From an uncultured Bacteroidales bacterium (GTDB lineage Bacteria > Bacteroidota > Bacteroidia > Bacteroidales > UBA932), in assembly GCA_900317845.1 (NCBI GenBank), contig ONII01000008.1:49263-113262 (forward strand): 64,000 bases of DNA. Direction: 5' to 3'. The position numbers and the translations under genes are program-made. This document shows positions 47,142 to 55,370 of this stretch, one piece after another (positions within the stretch are counted from its first letter, which is position 1; each line of letters opens with the position of its first letter). Below the pieces are notes generated by a model. That model was not told the DNA's origin. It was given only the letters and a program-made list of their open reading frames with translations, and did no database searches.

Positions 47142-47444
47142 GGGGCGTGGGCAAGGTGGGAGACCCAGGTGGGCAAGGTCGATAATCATCCCCACCTCCT
47201 TGCCCACGTAATCCTGACCACACCGCCCTCTAAGGCCACTTCGCCGGGCAAAGTGGTCCCCCTCAAATCCCACCTTGCCCGTTGACAAGCCCCACCTTGC
47301 TCATCCAGGTGTCCCCCTTCCAGCGTGTCCGCTTGGGGTCAGCCATTGGGTTCCTTGTCAGCGGCAAAACCAGGGCGGGCCGGCGGCTTGCCAAAGGCGG
47401 ATAATTTTTCTAAATTTGTGCGAGATAAAACCATTTTTAGAGGT
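47142..47444. repeat. Spacer with repeated CCACCTTGCCC words
   Basis: No gene is seen. The 11-mer CCACCTTGCCC or its complement, exact or near-exact, occurs about five times in both orientations (near 47148, 47168, 47191, 47269 and 47290). CGTGGGCAAGGTGGG (47146-47160) and CCCACCTCCTTGCCCACG (47191-47208) form a hairpin. It resembles a cluster of REP-type palindromes and may double as the terminator of the C69 gene. The dtd promoter lies at its right end. Confidence 0.7.
47411..47418 (+). promoter_or_regulatory. -7 box TAAATTTG, dtd promoter
   Basis: Exact TAnnTTTG match 26 nt before the dtd ATG at 47445. Confidence 0.6.
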
Positions 47445-47897
47445 ATGAAGGTTGTCATTCAGAGGGTTTCTTCGGCTTCTGTCACCATTGCAGGCGCCGT
47501 CCGCTCCGCTATCGGGGAAGGGCTTCTCATTCTTCTTGGCATCGGACACGAAGATACGGAAGAAGACATTCAGTGGCTTGTGAGAAAGATTTCCGGCCTT
47601 CGCATCTTCAACGATGACAATGGGGTAATGAACCGGAGTATCCTGGACACTGGCGGGGATATCATTGTCGTGAGCCAGTTCACCTTGATGGCATCCACAA
47701 AGAAAGGCAACAGGCCCTCCTATATCGGCGCCGCAGGGCACGAGAAAGCCATTCCCCTCTATGAGCAGTTCTGCGATGCGCTCTCTCAGGCCATCGGAAA
47801 GCCCGTCGGGACCGGAGAATTCGGCGCGGATATGAAGGTTGCCCTCGTGAACGACGGCCCCGTCACGATATGCATGGACACAAAGGACAAAGAGTAG
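47445..47897 (+). CDS. dtd: D-aminoacyl-tRNA deacylase
   Basis: 150 aa from ATG at 47445, the normal start ([15 protein letters not shown]) and normal length; upstream in-frame codons lie in the spacer and before the promoter. Motifs SQFTLMA (catalytic Thr region) and [10 protein letters not shown] (the Gly/Pro-containing substrate-chirality segment, here in a variant form) are present. Removes D-amino acids and Gly from mischarged tRNA. Confidence 0.95.
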   Translation: MKVVIQRVSSASVTIAGAVRSAIGEGLLILLGIGHEDTEEDIQWLVRKISGLRIFNDDNGVMNRSILDTGGDIIVVSQFTLMASTKKGNRPSYIGAAGHEKAIPLYEQFCDALSQAIGKPVGTGEFGADMKVALVNDGPVTICMDTKDKE

Positions 47898-47958
47898 TAT
47901 GCCAGTAATTACCCTCTGCGGTTGCACCCGCTCGGAGAAACGGGCCATTCTCTCCGCC

Positions 47959-48903
47959 ATGCGTAAACCCCTCTTTCTCCTTTCGACCCTCTTTCTTCTT
48001 GTCGGCTGTGTGAACCTCAAGGTCTCCAAGCCGATGCTGAAGATGATCGTCGACGCGACCATCAAGCTCTCCGACGCCCCCGCCTACGCGGATTCGCTCA
48101 GGCATGTCATCGGCCTACCCTACGGGTCGGAGGACTCCGGCAGGCAGGTCATTGATATCTACTACGCCGATTCGTCCGTCCGCCGGGAGGCCGTCCTTAT
48201 CGATATCCACGGAGGGTTCTACGTGGCTGGAGACCGCCGGAGCAACCGCGCTTTCGCCTCGGCCTTCCTCAAGGAGGGCTTCGATGTTGTCCTCGTGGAG
48301 TACCGTCTTAACGACGGGGAGAGCGTCGATGTAGAAACGGAACTCGGGGACTGCGCTGCAGCGCTTGACTTCCTTGCGGACCACGCCGGGGAGCTGGGGC
48401 TTAACCGGGACGCGATGTTCCTTACCGGGGACTCGGCGGGCGGGCATTTCGCCCTCTACCTTGCGGAAGGGGCAGAGGATCATTCGCTGCCCGTCCACCC
48501 CGAGCGCTTTGTCTCCCAAGGGATCCTTATCAACTGCCCCGCATATGAGTATGAGCTTTTCGCCATCTCGAACGGCTTTACGGAGAGCGCCCTGAAGTGG
48601 TTTATCGGTCCCCGCTACCTGGACAAGGCCTGGATGGCCTCCCTGTCGCCAAGGACCCATATTGCCAGTTACACGGGACCTCTTTTCGTGTCCACCTGCA
48701 GGAACGACTTTATCCGGGATGAGGCCCTGAAGCTCGTCGGCGACTACAAGGCGCTTGGCCGCGAGGTGGAGTTCCTGGATATCCCCTCCAAGGATAAGAA
48801 GGTCGGCCACGTACACAATATCAACTTCCCGGACCTTCCGGAATCCCGGGAGGTCAACGGCAGGATGGCTGCGTTCATGCAGTCCTGCCTGGAAAAACAA
48901 TAA
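47959..48903 (+). CDS. Alpha/beta hydrolase lipoprotein (HSL-like esterase)
   Basis: 314 aa from ATG at 47959, where MRKPLFLLSTLFLLVGC is a lipoprotein signal; an earlier start just after dtd would bury that signal. Motifs: oxyanion hole DIHGGFYVAGDR, nucleophile FLTGDSAGGHFAL (Ser), Asp in CRNDFIRDEA and His in KVGHVHNI. An extracytoplasmic carboxylester hydrolase is likely; the substrate is unknown. Confidence 0.88.
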   Translation: MRKPLFLLSTLFLLVGCVNLKVSKPMLKMIVDATIKLSDAPAYADSLRHVIGLPYGSEDSGRQVIDIYYADSSVRREAVLIDIHGGFYVAGDRRSNRAFASAFLKEGFDVVLVEYRLNDGESVDVETELGDCAAALDFLADHAGELGLNRDAMFLTGDSAGGHFALYLAEGAEDHSLPVHPERFVSQGILINCPAYEYELFAISNGFTESALKWFIGPRYLDKAWMASLSPRTHIASYTGPLFVSTCRNDFIRDEALKLVGDYKALGREVEFLDIPSKDKKVGHVHNINFPDLPESREVNGRMAAFMQSCLEKQ

Positions 48904-48942
48904 TTATCTTTTAAATATTTTGGAATTATGCTCTAAAAACAT

Positions 48943-48950
48943 TATGTTTG
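48943..48950 (+). promoter_or_regulatory. -7 box TATGTTTG, AAA ATPase promoter
   Basis: TAnnTTTG match 19 nt before the ATG at 48970. Confidence 0.55.
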
Positions 48951-48969
48951 CAGAACATAATTATTGTAT

Positions 48970-50349
48970 ATGAAATTTGTAGACCGACAAAAGGAACAAC
49001 AGCGGCTGAAGGAACTCCTTCACAGTGATTCACCGCAGTTTATCATTGTCAGAGGACGCCGCAGGATAGGCAAGTCGGCATTGATAGGAAGAGTCCTTGA
49101 CAATGACGACATCTATTATGAGGCCGACAGGACCGCTGCGCCCAACCAAATGAGAGTATTTTCTCAAGTGGTTAGCCTCCGATTTCCCGGTTTCGCCGAT
49201 GCCGTTTATGCAGACTGGAAGGCTTTGCTTAAGGCCATCAATCACAGGGTGACGGGGCCGTTGACCGTGTGCCTGGATGAATTCCCCTACCTTGTAGAGA
49301 ACACGCCGGCCCTCCCTTCTATCATACAGGGATTGCTTGACGATGATAAAGACCCGCTGCGATTCAATCTGATACTTTGCGGTTCCTCGCAGCAGATGAT
49401 GTACAACCTGACACACGACGAGTCTTCACCGCTTTTCGGAAGGGATGATTCCGATTTCAATATGAGGCCCATCGCAGCTCAATTCCTTTCGGAAGCCTTG
49501 AATCTGGATCCCACGGAGACGGTGGAAAACTACGCACTATGGGGTGGAGTTCCCCGTTACTGGAAATTGAGGGAAGGTTGTTCAAGCCTAAGAGATGCCA
49601 TTGATACCCACATCTTTTCCAATATGGGAACACTGTATGAAGAGCCGCATCATCTTTTCCGGGATGATATCAGGGACCCAGTGAAGACATCGACCATTAT
49701 GTCAATTGTCGGGAATGGCATACATCGACTTTCAGAGATAGCGTCCAGGTGCAATGAGCCTGCTACAAATCTGTCAAGGCCGCTGGCCAAGCTTTTGGAT
49801 TTGGGTTATTTGGAGAAGGACATTCCCTTTGGAGAATCGGCCAAATCAAGTAAGAAGAGCCTGTACCAGATTGCCGACCCGTTCTTGAGTTTCTATTACA
49901 GGTTCGTTCCGGCCAACCGCTCTTTTATCGAGATGGACCGCCGTCTTCCGCTTGAGGCGGCATTGGATAGCCAACTAGCCTCGCATATCGGCTACTGGTG
50001 GGAGCATCTGTGCCGCGATGCCGTATCCGGCAACCGTATCGATGGGATTGTCTTTGGCAAAGCATCACGGTGGTGGGGAAAAGTACTTATAGAAGGGGAA
50101 GAAAAGCCGCGGGATGTTGAATTGGATATTGTAGCAGAGTCTATTGATGGCAAGAGCATCCTGATAGGAGAATGCAAGTGGACAATGGGAGAGAATGGAC
50201 GCTTACTAACCAATCAGTTGGAAAAGCTAGCGAAGAGCCTTCCTTTTACACAAGGCAAACAATTGATTGTAAAACTGTTTACCAAGACCAAGCCGGATGA
50301 GGATCAAGGTAATTCCCTCCTTCCCGCCGATGTGCTGGCTCTACTTTGA
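48970..50349 (+). CDS. AAA ATPase with C-terminal DUF234
   Basis: 459 aa. The start FVDRQKEQQRLKELL is typical; an in-frame TTG two codons upstream is less likely. Walker A VRGRRRIGKSALIG, Walker B LTVCLDEFPYL, a winged-helix part, and a C-terminal nuclease-like DUF234 region (EKPRDVELDIVAESIDGKSI in which Glu/Asp and ILIGECKW resemble PD-(D/E)xK strands). The family is common in archaea and anaerobic bacteria and has no settled role. The gene is more AT-rich than its neighbours, suggesting recent acquisition. Confidence 0.9.
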   Translation: MKFVDRQKEQQRLKELLHSDSPQFIIVRGRRRIGKSALIGRVLDNDDIYYEADRTAAPNQMRVFSQVVSLRFPGFADAVYADWKALLKAINHRVTGPLTVCLDEFPYLVENTPALPSIIQGLLDDDKDPLRFNLILCGSSQQMMYNLTHDESSPLFGRDDSDFNMRPIAAQFLSEALNLDPTETVENYALWGGVPRYWKLREGCSSLRDAIDTHIFSNMGTLYEEPHHLFRDDIRDPVKTSTIMSIVGNGIHRLSEIASRCNEPATNLSRPLAKLLDLGYLEKDIPFGESAKSSKKSLYQIADPFLSFYYRFVPANRSFIEMDRRLPLEAALDSQLASHIGYWWEHLCRDAVSGNRIDGIVFGKASRWWGKVLIEGEEKPRDVELDIVAESIDGKSILIGECKWTMGENGRLLTNQLEKLAKSLPFTQGKQLIVKLFTKTKPDEDQGNSLLPADVLALL

Positions 50350-50461
50350 AATCACTTTACTTCCATTGGGCGGATTGGTTAGTTGCCCTCGCAGAGAAAA
50401 GCAAAGGATTTATCCCGCTCCTGCAGCGATATCATCTATGACCTGTTCTAAGTTCAGCGCC

Positions 50462-50929
50462 CTAATCCAGTGTAATGCGCTCGATGCGGAGACGCAGGAG
50501 CCCGGAAGGCACCTGAGCCTCTGCAATTTCGCCCACCTTCTTGCCCATCAGGGCGGCACCGATGGGCGATTTGAGGGAAATCTTACCTGCCTCCAGGTCC
50601 ATCTCGTGGGGGCTCACAATCTGGAAGGTCATACGGGTTTGGGTGGACAGGTTGGTAAATTCCACCCGGCTTAGCAGGCAAACCCGGTCCTTGGGAAGGT
50701 GATTGGTGTCGATAACCCGTGCGTGCTCCAGAATACGCTGCAGGAAACGGATACGGCTGATGGTCTTCCCCTGGATGCGCCGGGCTTCACGGTAGCCCGC
50801 ATTGTCGCTCCGGTCTCCCTGGGCGCTGGCCTCCGCAAGGTCGTCCGCCACCTTGGGGTACACCTCGTTGATAAGATGCTTCAGCTCCGAGGCAATCTCG
50901 TCGTATCGTTCTTTTGACAGGTATTCCAT
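50462..50929 (-). CDS. GreA/GreB-type transcript cleavage factor
   Basis: 155 aa. The N-terminal coiled coil has the tip motif EASAQGDRSDNAGYREAR, matching the GD-x-S-[ED]-N-A-x-Y motif of GreA with both acidic residues kept; the C-terminal FKBP-like domain includes SPIGAALMGKKVGEIAEAQV. It rescues backtracked RNA polymerase. It follows the TlpA-like gene by 9 bp. Confidence 0.93.
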   Translation of the reverse strand: MEYLSKERYDEIASELKHLINEVYPKVADDLAEASAQGDRSDNAGYREARRIQGKTISRIRFLQRILEHARVIDTNHLPKDRVCLLSRVEFTNLSTQTRMTFQIVSPHEMDLEAGKISLKSPIGAALMGKKVGEIAEAQVPSGLLRLRIERITLD

Positions 50930-50938
50930 GGAGACAAC

Positions 50939-51472
50939 TCAATTCAGCACGGAAGAGAGGAATTCGGAGAGTTCGTCCCCGCGGAGATCGCAGGCCTCAA
51001 TGACGCCGTCCGGGCCGATAAGGAAGCTGGTGGGGACGCCGTCAATGCCATATTTCTGGGCGGCCTTGCACTTCCAACCGTTCAGGTCCGACAGCTGAAT
51101 CCAGGGCATGCCCCAGCCTTCTACTGCGCCCAGCCACTCATCTTTGTCCTCGTCCAGGGAGATACCCACAATCTCGAAGCCCTTGCCATGAAACTTATTG
51201 TAGGCGTCGATGACGTTGGGCATTTCTTCCTGGCAGGGGCCGCACCAGGAGGCCCAGAAATCCAGTAGAACCCATTTTCCCTTGCCGGCATACTGGCTGA
51301 GCTTATGGGTTTTTCCATTGGCGTCCTTGGACTGGACATCCAAAAAGCGCTGGCCCACCAGCGGGTTCTGGTCCTGTGCCACCGCAACGGTTTTGGCAGG
51401 AGAGGAAGGAGCGACGGAAACCATACTCAGGCAAGCGAGTACGAGAGCCATAGTGATGAAAGAAGTACGCAT
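50939..51472 (-). CDS. TlpA-like exported thioredoxin-fold protein
   Basis: 177 aa. Signal segment (MRTSFITMALVLACLSMVSV) then a TlpA/AhpC-type fold with the redox motif ASWCGPCQEEMP (CxxC) and the cis-Pro segment GIDGVPTSFLIGPDG. Periplasmic or membrane-tethered thiol-disulfide oxidoreductase. A TAAATTTG promoter lies 22 nt upstream, overlapping the hrpB stop. Confidence 0.92.
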   Translation of the reverse strand: MRTSFITMALVLACLSMVSVAPSSPAKTVAVAQDQNPLVGQRFLDVQSKDANGKTHKLSQYAGKGKWVLLDFWASWCGPCQEEMPNVIDAYNKFHGKGFEIVGISLDEDKDEWLGAVEGWGMPWIQLSDLNGWKCKAAQKYGIDGVPTSFLIGPDGVIEACDLRGDELSEFLSSVLN

Positions 51473-51494
51473 AGTCTTTGGTATTATGTTTTTA

Positions 51495-51502
51495 CAAATT
51501 TA
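51495..51502 (-). promoter_or_regulatory. -7 box TAAATTTG, tlpA-like promoter
   Basis: Exact consensus on the minus strand; overlaps the 3' end of hrpB. Confidence 0.55.
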
Positions 51503-53974
51503 GCATTTTTTCTTGATTCCGCGCACAGGGGCGGCTTCCAGCGGGTCCTCCGGCCAGGCATGTTTGGGATAGCGCCGGCGGAGTTCCTTCCGCACCTCAA
51601 AGTAGGTTCCACTCCAGAAGCTCCTGAGATCTGTTGTGAGCTGCACGGGCTTGTAGCCCGGGGACAGGAGTTCCATGAGCACCGGCGCGCCGTCCACCCT
51701 GGGCGTATCCAGCAGCCCGAAGCACTCCTGCAGGCGCACCCTTAACACCGGTGCCTCCGCCCCCTGGCGGTATTCCAGGCGGATTTGGCTGCCCGTGGGT
51801 ACGGTAATATGGGTGGGCGCCAGGCGGTCCACCGCCTGCTGCTGACTATAGGATAGCCGGCTCCAGATCACCTCGCAGAGCTTGATTTTTTTCAGTTCCG
51901 CCAGCGTTGTGGCCCCACCCACAAAGAGCGGTCCCCATTCACGGGCCGCTGCGCAAAGGGCCGTCGTATCCACCGCCGGCAGTTCCAGCTCCGGATGGCG
52001 AAGGGCCACAAAGGCGATGCGCCGCTGCAGGTTCCCGGCCTCGTCGTCAAAGGAAAGCAGGGACGTACCGTTTCTGGCGATGGCCTCGCAGACAACGACC
52101 TGCAGTTTCTCTTTCACTTCTCCGGATAAAGGCTTGGACCAGAGCAGGATAGCACCTATCCGGCATTCCCGCCGGGCCACAGCCGCACCGCCTTTGGCGT
52201 CCCAAAAGACGACGTCGCGTTCCTTGGTAAAGGCGGCCAGGTCCTCCGGGGCTACAACGCTGGCGAGGAACACCTTACCCACGCCGCCGGCACTCGGATG
52301 CATGGACGCGGCCACCACCCAATCCGCCCCGGCGAGCGGGTCCCGCGGCTCCACGGCCACCAGTTCCCCGCCTGCGAGCTGGAAGGTGCCCACACCCTCT
52401 TTCCAGGCCTTGCCGATGCGCTCCGGATAGGCCTGGGCAAGGAGCCGCCCGGCGTCATAGGGGTTCACCGGGGAGTCATCCACGGGCACATGCACCAGAT
52501 CGGCATATTGCCGGGCCACCCGCGCAATCCGACTCCAGGGGCGCGTATTCCTTCCGCGACGAAGGGCATCCAGCCGCCTGTCCACAGACACGTCTCCCTC
52601 CCCTGCCAGCGGGTCTTTTTCCTCCAAAAGGGCCGCCAGATCGGCCGCAAGGGCCTTTTCCGGGCCGGTTCTGGCACAAAGCAGCATAGCGGCAATTCGA
52701 GGATGGCACGGGAGCTTGGACAGTGCCTTTCCCCGGGCCGTAATGCTGCCTTCCGTGTCGATGGCGCCAAGCGACAGCAGGAGTTCCCGCGCATGCATAA
52801 GGGCCGGGCGCGGCGGCTCCGTGAGCCACGGGAGGCTTTCCACCTCTTTCTCGCCCCAGACGGCGCTGTCCAGCACCAGCGGCGCCAGATCGGCCTCCAG
52901 GATTTCCGGCGTGCGGATGGGGGCCATGCGGGCCTGGGTGCCCGTGCTCCAGAGCCGATAGCAAATGCCCGGCGCCACGCGTCCGGCGCGCCCCGTCCGC
53001 TGGGTGGCCATATCCAGGGAGATTCGCACCGTTTCCAGGTGCGAAAGGCCGCTCCGTGGGTCGAAGACCATCTTCCGGCAAAGGCCGCTGTCCACCACTA
53101 CGCGCACCCCTTCAATGGTGAGGGAGGTCTCGGCGATGGGCGTAGCAAGGACCACCTTCCGCTCTCCGGGGTGGCTGGGGGCGATGGCCCGCGCCTGGTC
53201 CTCGCTGGAAAGAAGGCCGAAGAGCGGATAGACGGCCGTGTTGCCCAGCTGGCCGGTCAAAAGCTCCTCCGCCTTCCGGATCTCCCCTTCTCCCGGCAGG
53301 AAAGCCAGGATATCGCCCGCATGGCTACGGTGCGCCTGAAGGACGGTTTTGGCAACGAGGGCGGCGCAGCCAAAGGCATCGGCCTCCTCTTTCGCATGAA
53401 TGACCTCCACCGGATACATTTTGCCGGCGCTTTCCACCACAGGCGCGTTCAGGTCCCGTGAAAGGACGTCCGTGTCGATGGTGGCCGACATGATGACAAT
53501 CCGCAGGTCCTCCCTCAGGAGGGAGCGGCACTGCCGCGTGAGGGCGAGGGCTTCATCGGAGGTGAGGCTGCGCTCGTGGAATTCGTCAAAGATAACCGTC
53601 CCTACCCCTTCCAGGGCGGGATCGTCCAGCAGCATCCGTGTGAGGATGCCCTCTGTGACCACCTCCACGCGGGTTTTGGAGCTTATGCGGCTTTCCAGGC
53701 GGATGCGGTAGCCCACCGTCTCCCCCACCTGCTCCCCCAGGAGCCAGGCCATGCGGGAAGCCACCTGCCGGGCCGCCACCCGCCGGGGCTCCAGGAGAAT
53801 CACCTTCCCCTGAGGAAAGGCCTCCGCAATGGTCAGCGGCAGCACGGTGGATTTACCCGCCCCGGGCGGCGCCGTCACAATGACGCACCCCCGCTCCGCC
53901 AGGACACGGTTCACCTCCCCCGCAATCCCATAGGCCGGCAGGGCAGCAATCTCCGTATGACGGGCGATAGTCAA
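51500..53974 (-). CDS. hrpB: ATP-dependent helicase HrpB
   Basis: 824 aa from a TTG at 53974; an earlier TTG is part of the promoter box and no ATG fits. DEAH-box motifs: I APPGAGKSTVLPL, II VIFDEFHERSL, III MSAT, VI QRTGRAGR. The HA2/OB part and the HrpB C-terminal domain (FWSGTYFEVRKELRRRYPKHAWPEDP read in parts) are present. RNA helicase family member of unclear substrate. Predicted to be read from a nearly leaderless transcript. Confidence 0.93.
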   Translation of the reverse strand: MTIARHTEIAALPAYGIAGEVNRVLAERGCVIVTAPPGAGKSTVLPLTIAEAFPQGKVILLEPRRVAARQVASRMAWLLGEQVGETVGYRIRLESRISSKTRVEVVTEGILTRMLLDDPALEGVGTVIFDEFHERSLTSDEALALTRQCRSLLREDLRIVIMSATIDTDVLSRDLNAPVVESAGKMYPVEVIHAKEEADAFGCAALVAKTVLQAHRSHAGDILAFLPGEGEIRKAEELLTGQLGNTAVYPLFGLLSSEDQARAIAPSHPGERKVVLATPIAETSLTIEGVRVVVDSGLCRKMVFDPRSGLSHLETVRISLDMATQRTGRAGRVAPGICYRLWSTGTQARMAPIRTPEILEADLAPLVLDSAVWGEKEVESLPWLTEPPRPALMHARELLLSLGAIDTEGSITARGKALSKLPCHPRIAAMLLCARTGPEKALAADLAALLEEKDPLAGEGDVSVDRRLDALRRGRNTRPWSRIARVARQYADLVHVPVDDSPVNPYDAGRLLAQAYPERIGKAWKEGVGTFQLAGGELVAVEPRDPLAGADWVVAASMHPSAGGVGKVFLASVVAPEDLAAFTKERDVVFWDAKGGAAVARRECRIGAILLWSKPLSGEVKEKLQVVVCEAIARNGTSLLSFDDEAGNLQRRIAFVALRHPELELPAVDTTALCAAAREWGPLFVGGATTLAELKKIKLCEVIWSRLSYSQQQAVDRLAPTHITVPTGSQIRLEYRQGAEAPVLRVRLQECFGLLDTPRVDGAPVLMELLSPGYKPVQLTTDLRSFWSGTYFEVRKELRRRYPKHAWPEDPLEAAPVRGIKKKC

Positions 53975-53980
53975 TGTATG

Positions 53981-53988
53981 CAAAGATA
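53981..53988 (-). promoter_or_regulatory. -7 box TATCTTTG, hrpB promoter
   Basis: Exact consensus on the minus strand, 6 nt before the TTG chosen as hrpB start. Confidence 0.55.
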
Positions 53989-54011
53989 TCGGGAAATTTC
54001 CATAAAATTGC

Positions 54012-54019
54012 TACATTTG
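54012..54019 (+). promoter_or_regulatory. -7 box TACATTTG, rpiB-truB promoter
   Basis: Exact TAnnTTTG match 21 nt before the rpiB ATG. Back to back with the hrpB promoter. Confidence 0.6.
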
Positions 54020-54040
54020 TACGATAAACTTAGGACGATT

Positions 54041-54405
54041 ATGAAAATTGGCATTTGCAATGACCACGCGGGCGTGGAGTACAAGTTCAAGCTTGTGAAA
54101 ATGCTGCAGAAGCGCGGCATCGAGGTAGTGAATTTTGGCACGGATACCACAGACAGCGTGGACTATCCGGACTTTGCCCATAAGCTGGCCTATGCCGTGA
54201 CAAGCACCAGGGCATCCGCGCCGGCCTGGCCTGGGGCACCGCTATCGGCCATCTGGTGGCGCAGCACAACAACGCAAACGTGCTGGTGCTGCCGGCCCGC
54301 TTCATCAGCTACCGCCTGGCATCGGCCATCGTGCGCGAATGGCTGGACACCCCGTTCGAGGGCGGCCGGCACCAGAAGCGCATCGACAAGATGCCCGTTA
54401 AATGA
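54041..54405 (+). pseudogene. rpiB: Ribose-5-phosphate isomerase B, internally deleted
   Basis: The first ~53 codons (MKIGICNDHAGVEYKFKL ... DYPDFAHKLAYAV) and, in another frame, the last ~67 codons (KHQGIRAGLAWGTAIGHLV ... EGGRHQKRIDKMPVK) are clear RpiB. Between them, at about 54200, some 22-23 codons are missing, including the segment with the active-site Cys (CGTGNG-type motif), and the frame is shifted (total 365 nt, not a multiple of 3). Unless this is an assembly error, the gene cannot make active enzyme. Its end overlaps the truB start by 4 bp, so ribosomes may still reach truB by coupling only if they terminate nearby. Confidence 0.85.
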
Positions 54406-55370
54406 GTTTCTCCCGTGACATTGCCGACTATCCGGAAGGCATTGTGCTGGCGGTAGACAAGCCCTACCGCTGGACCTCGGCCGACGTCATCCGCAAGCTC
54501 AAGTATGCCGCCATCAAGCACTTCGGGAAGAAGAACCTGAAGGTGGGACATGCGGGTACGCTGGATCCGCTGGCAACGGGGGTGCTGCTGGTTTGCATCG
54601 GCAATGCCTGCAAACGGGCGCAGGAGCTGCAGGACCACGACAAAGAGTACATTGCGCGCATCCGCTTTGGCGCCACCACCCCGTCGTACGACCTGGAGAA
54701 GGAGGTGGACCGCCGGTTCCCGTATGAGCATATTACGGCCGATGCCGTTCGCGCCGCCCTTCCCGCCTTCCTGGGCGAGCAGGAGCAGGTGGCCCCGCTG
54801 TTCAGCGCCAAGAGCGTGGACGGGGTCCGGGCCTATGAACTGGCCCGGAAGCTGTACCGTGCCGGCAAGACGGAGGCCATCGACGCCGCCGCCCTTGAGA
54901 CCCTTCACCGTAACCGCATCAACATCAGCGAGTTGGAGCTGTTAAGCTATGCGGAGGAGGGTATAGAGGTCTCCGAACCGTCGCTCCGCGACCCCTCCCA
55001 TTCGCAACGTGCTGCGCACGGCTCTGGGCCCCTCCCGTTCCGGGAGAGATTTTCCCCCTATAATCCCCAAGGGGATACTTGCCCTGACGGGGCACGGCCG
55101 AGGGTGGCCATGGGTTCGGAGACCTCCATACCCTCCTCCGCATCGTCCCGCATCCATGTGGCAGACACTTCGGGCATGGGGCTGCCGGAGGCCACCATCC
55201 GCATCGCGTGCTCCAAAGGCACGTACATCCGCGCCTTCGCCCGCGACCTGGGAGAGACGTTGGGCTCCGGGGCGCACCTGAGCGGGCTCATCCGCTCCCG
55301 GAGCGGAGATTATACCATCGACCAGGCGCTTTCCGTAGAGGAGGCCCTGACATTATTACAAGCAGAATGA
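54402..55370 (+). CDS. truB: tRNA pseudouridine(55) synthase, carrying an in-frame palindromic insertion
   Basis: 322 aa. Catalytic motif KVGHAGTLDPLATGVL (Asp) in the N-terminal part, YIARIRFGATTPSYD, and near the end ATIRIACSKGTYIRAFARDL (KGTYIR motif). Makes pseudouridine 55 in the T-loop of tRNAs. Residues ~184-247 (SYAEEG | IEVSEPSLRDPSHSQ ...) do not fit the family and correspond to a 191-bp palindromic element; removal would leave ~258 aa, close to the usual size. The frame is open, so the product probably folds with a surface loop there. Confidence 0.93.
   Translation: MSFSRDIADYPEGIVLAVDKPYRWTSADVIRKLKYAAIKHFGKKNLKVGHAGTLDPLATGVLLVCIGNACKRAQELQDHDKEYIARIRFGATTPSYDLEKEVDRRFPYEHITADAVRAALPAFLGEQEQVAPLFSAKSVDGVRAYELARKLYRAGKTEAIDAAALETLHRNRINISELELLSYAEEGIEVSEPSLRDPSHSQRAAHGSGPLPFRERFSPYNPQGDTCPDGARPRVAMGSETSIPSSASSRIHVADTSGMGLPEATIRIACSKGTYIRAFARDLGETLGSGAHLSGLIRSRSGDYTIDQALSVEEALTLLQAE
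54951..55141. repeat. Palindromic insertion element, copy 3 (in truB)
   Basis: 29-bp arms 54951-54979 and 55113-55141 pair with one A/G difference. The complement of 55093-55111 is ATGGCCACCCTCGGCCGTG, identical to 21305-21323 in tilS; GGGAGGGGCCC, GGGAGGG and a GGAGCGACG-type word are also shared, in the same order. The copy is inserted in opposite orientation relative to the one in tilS and has ~60 bp more in the middle. Confidence 0.9.
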
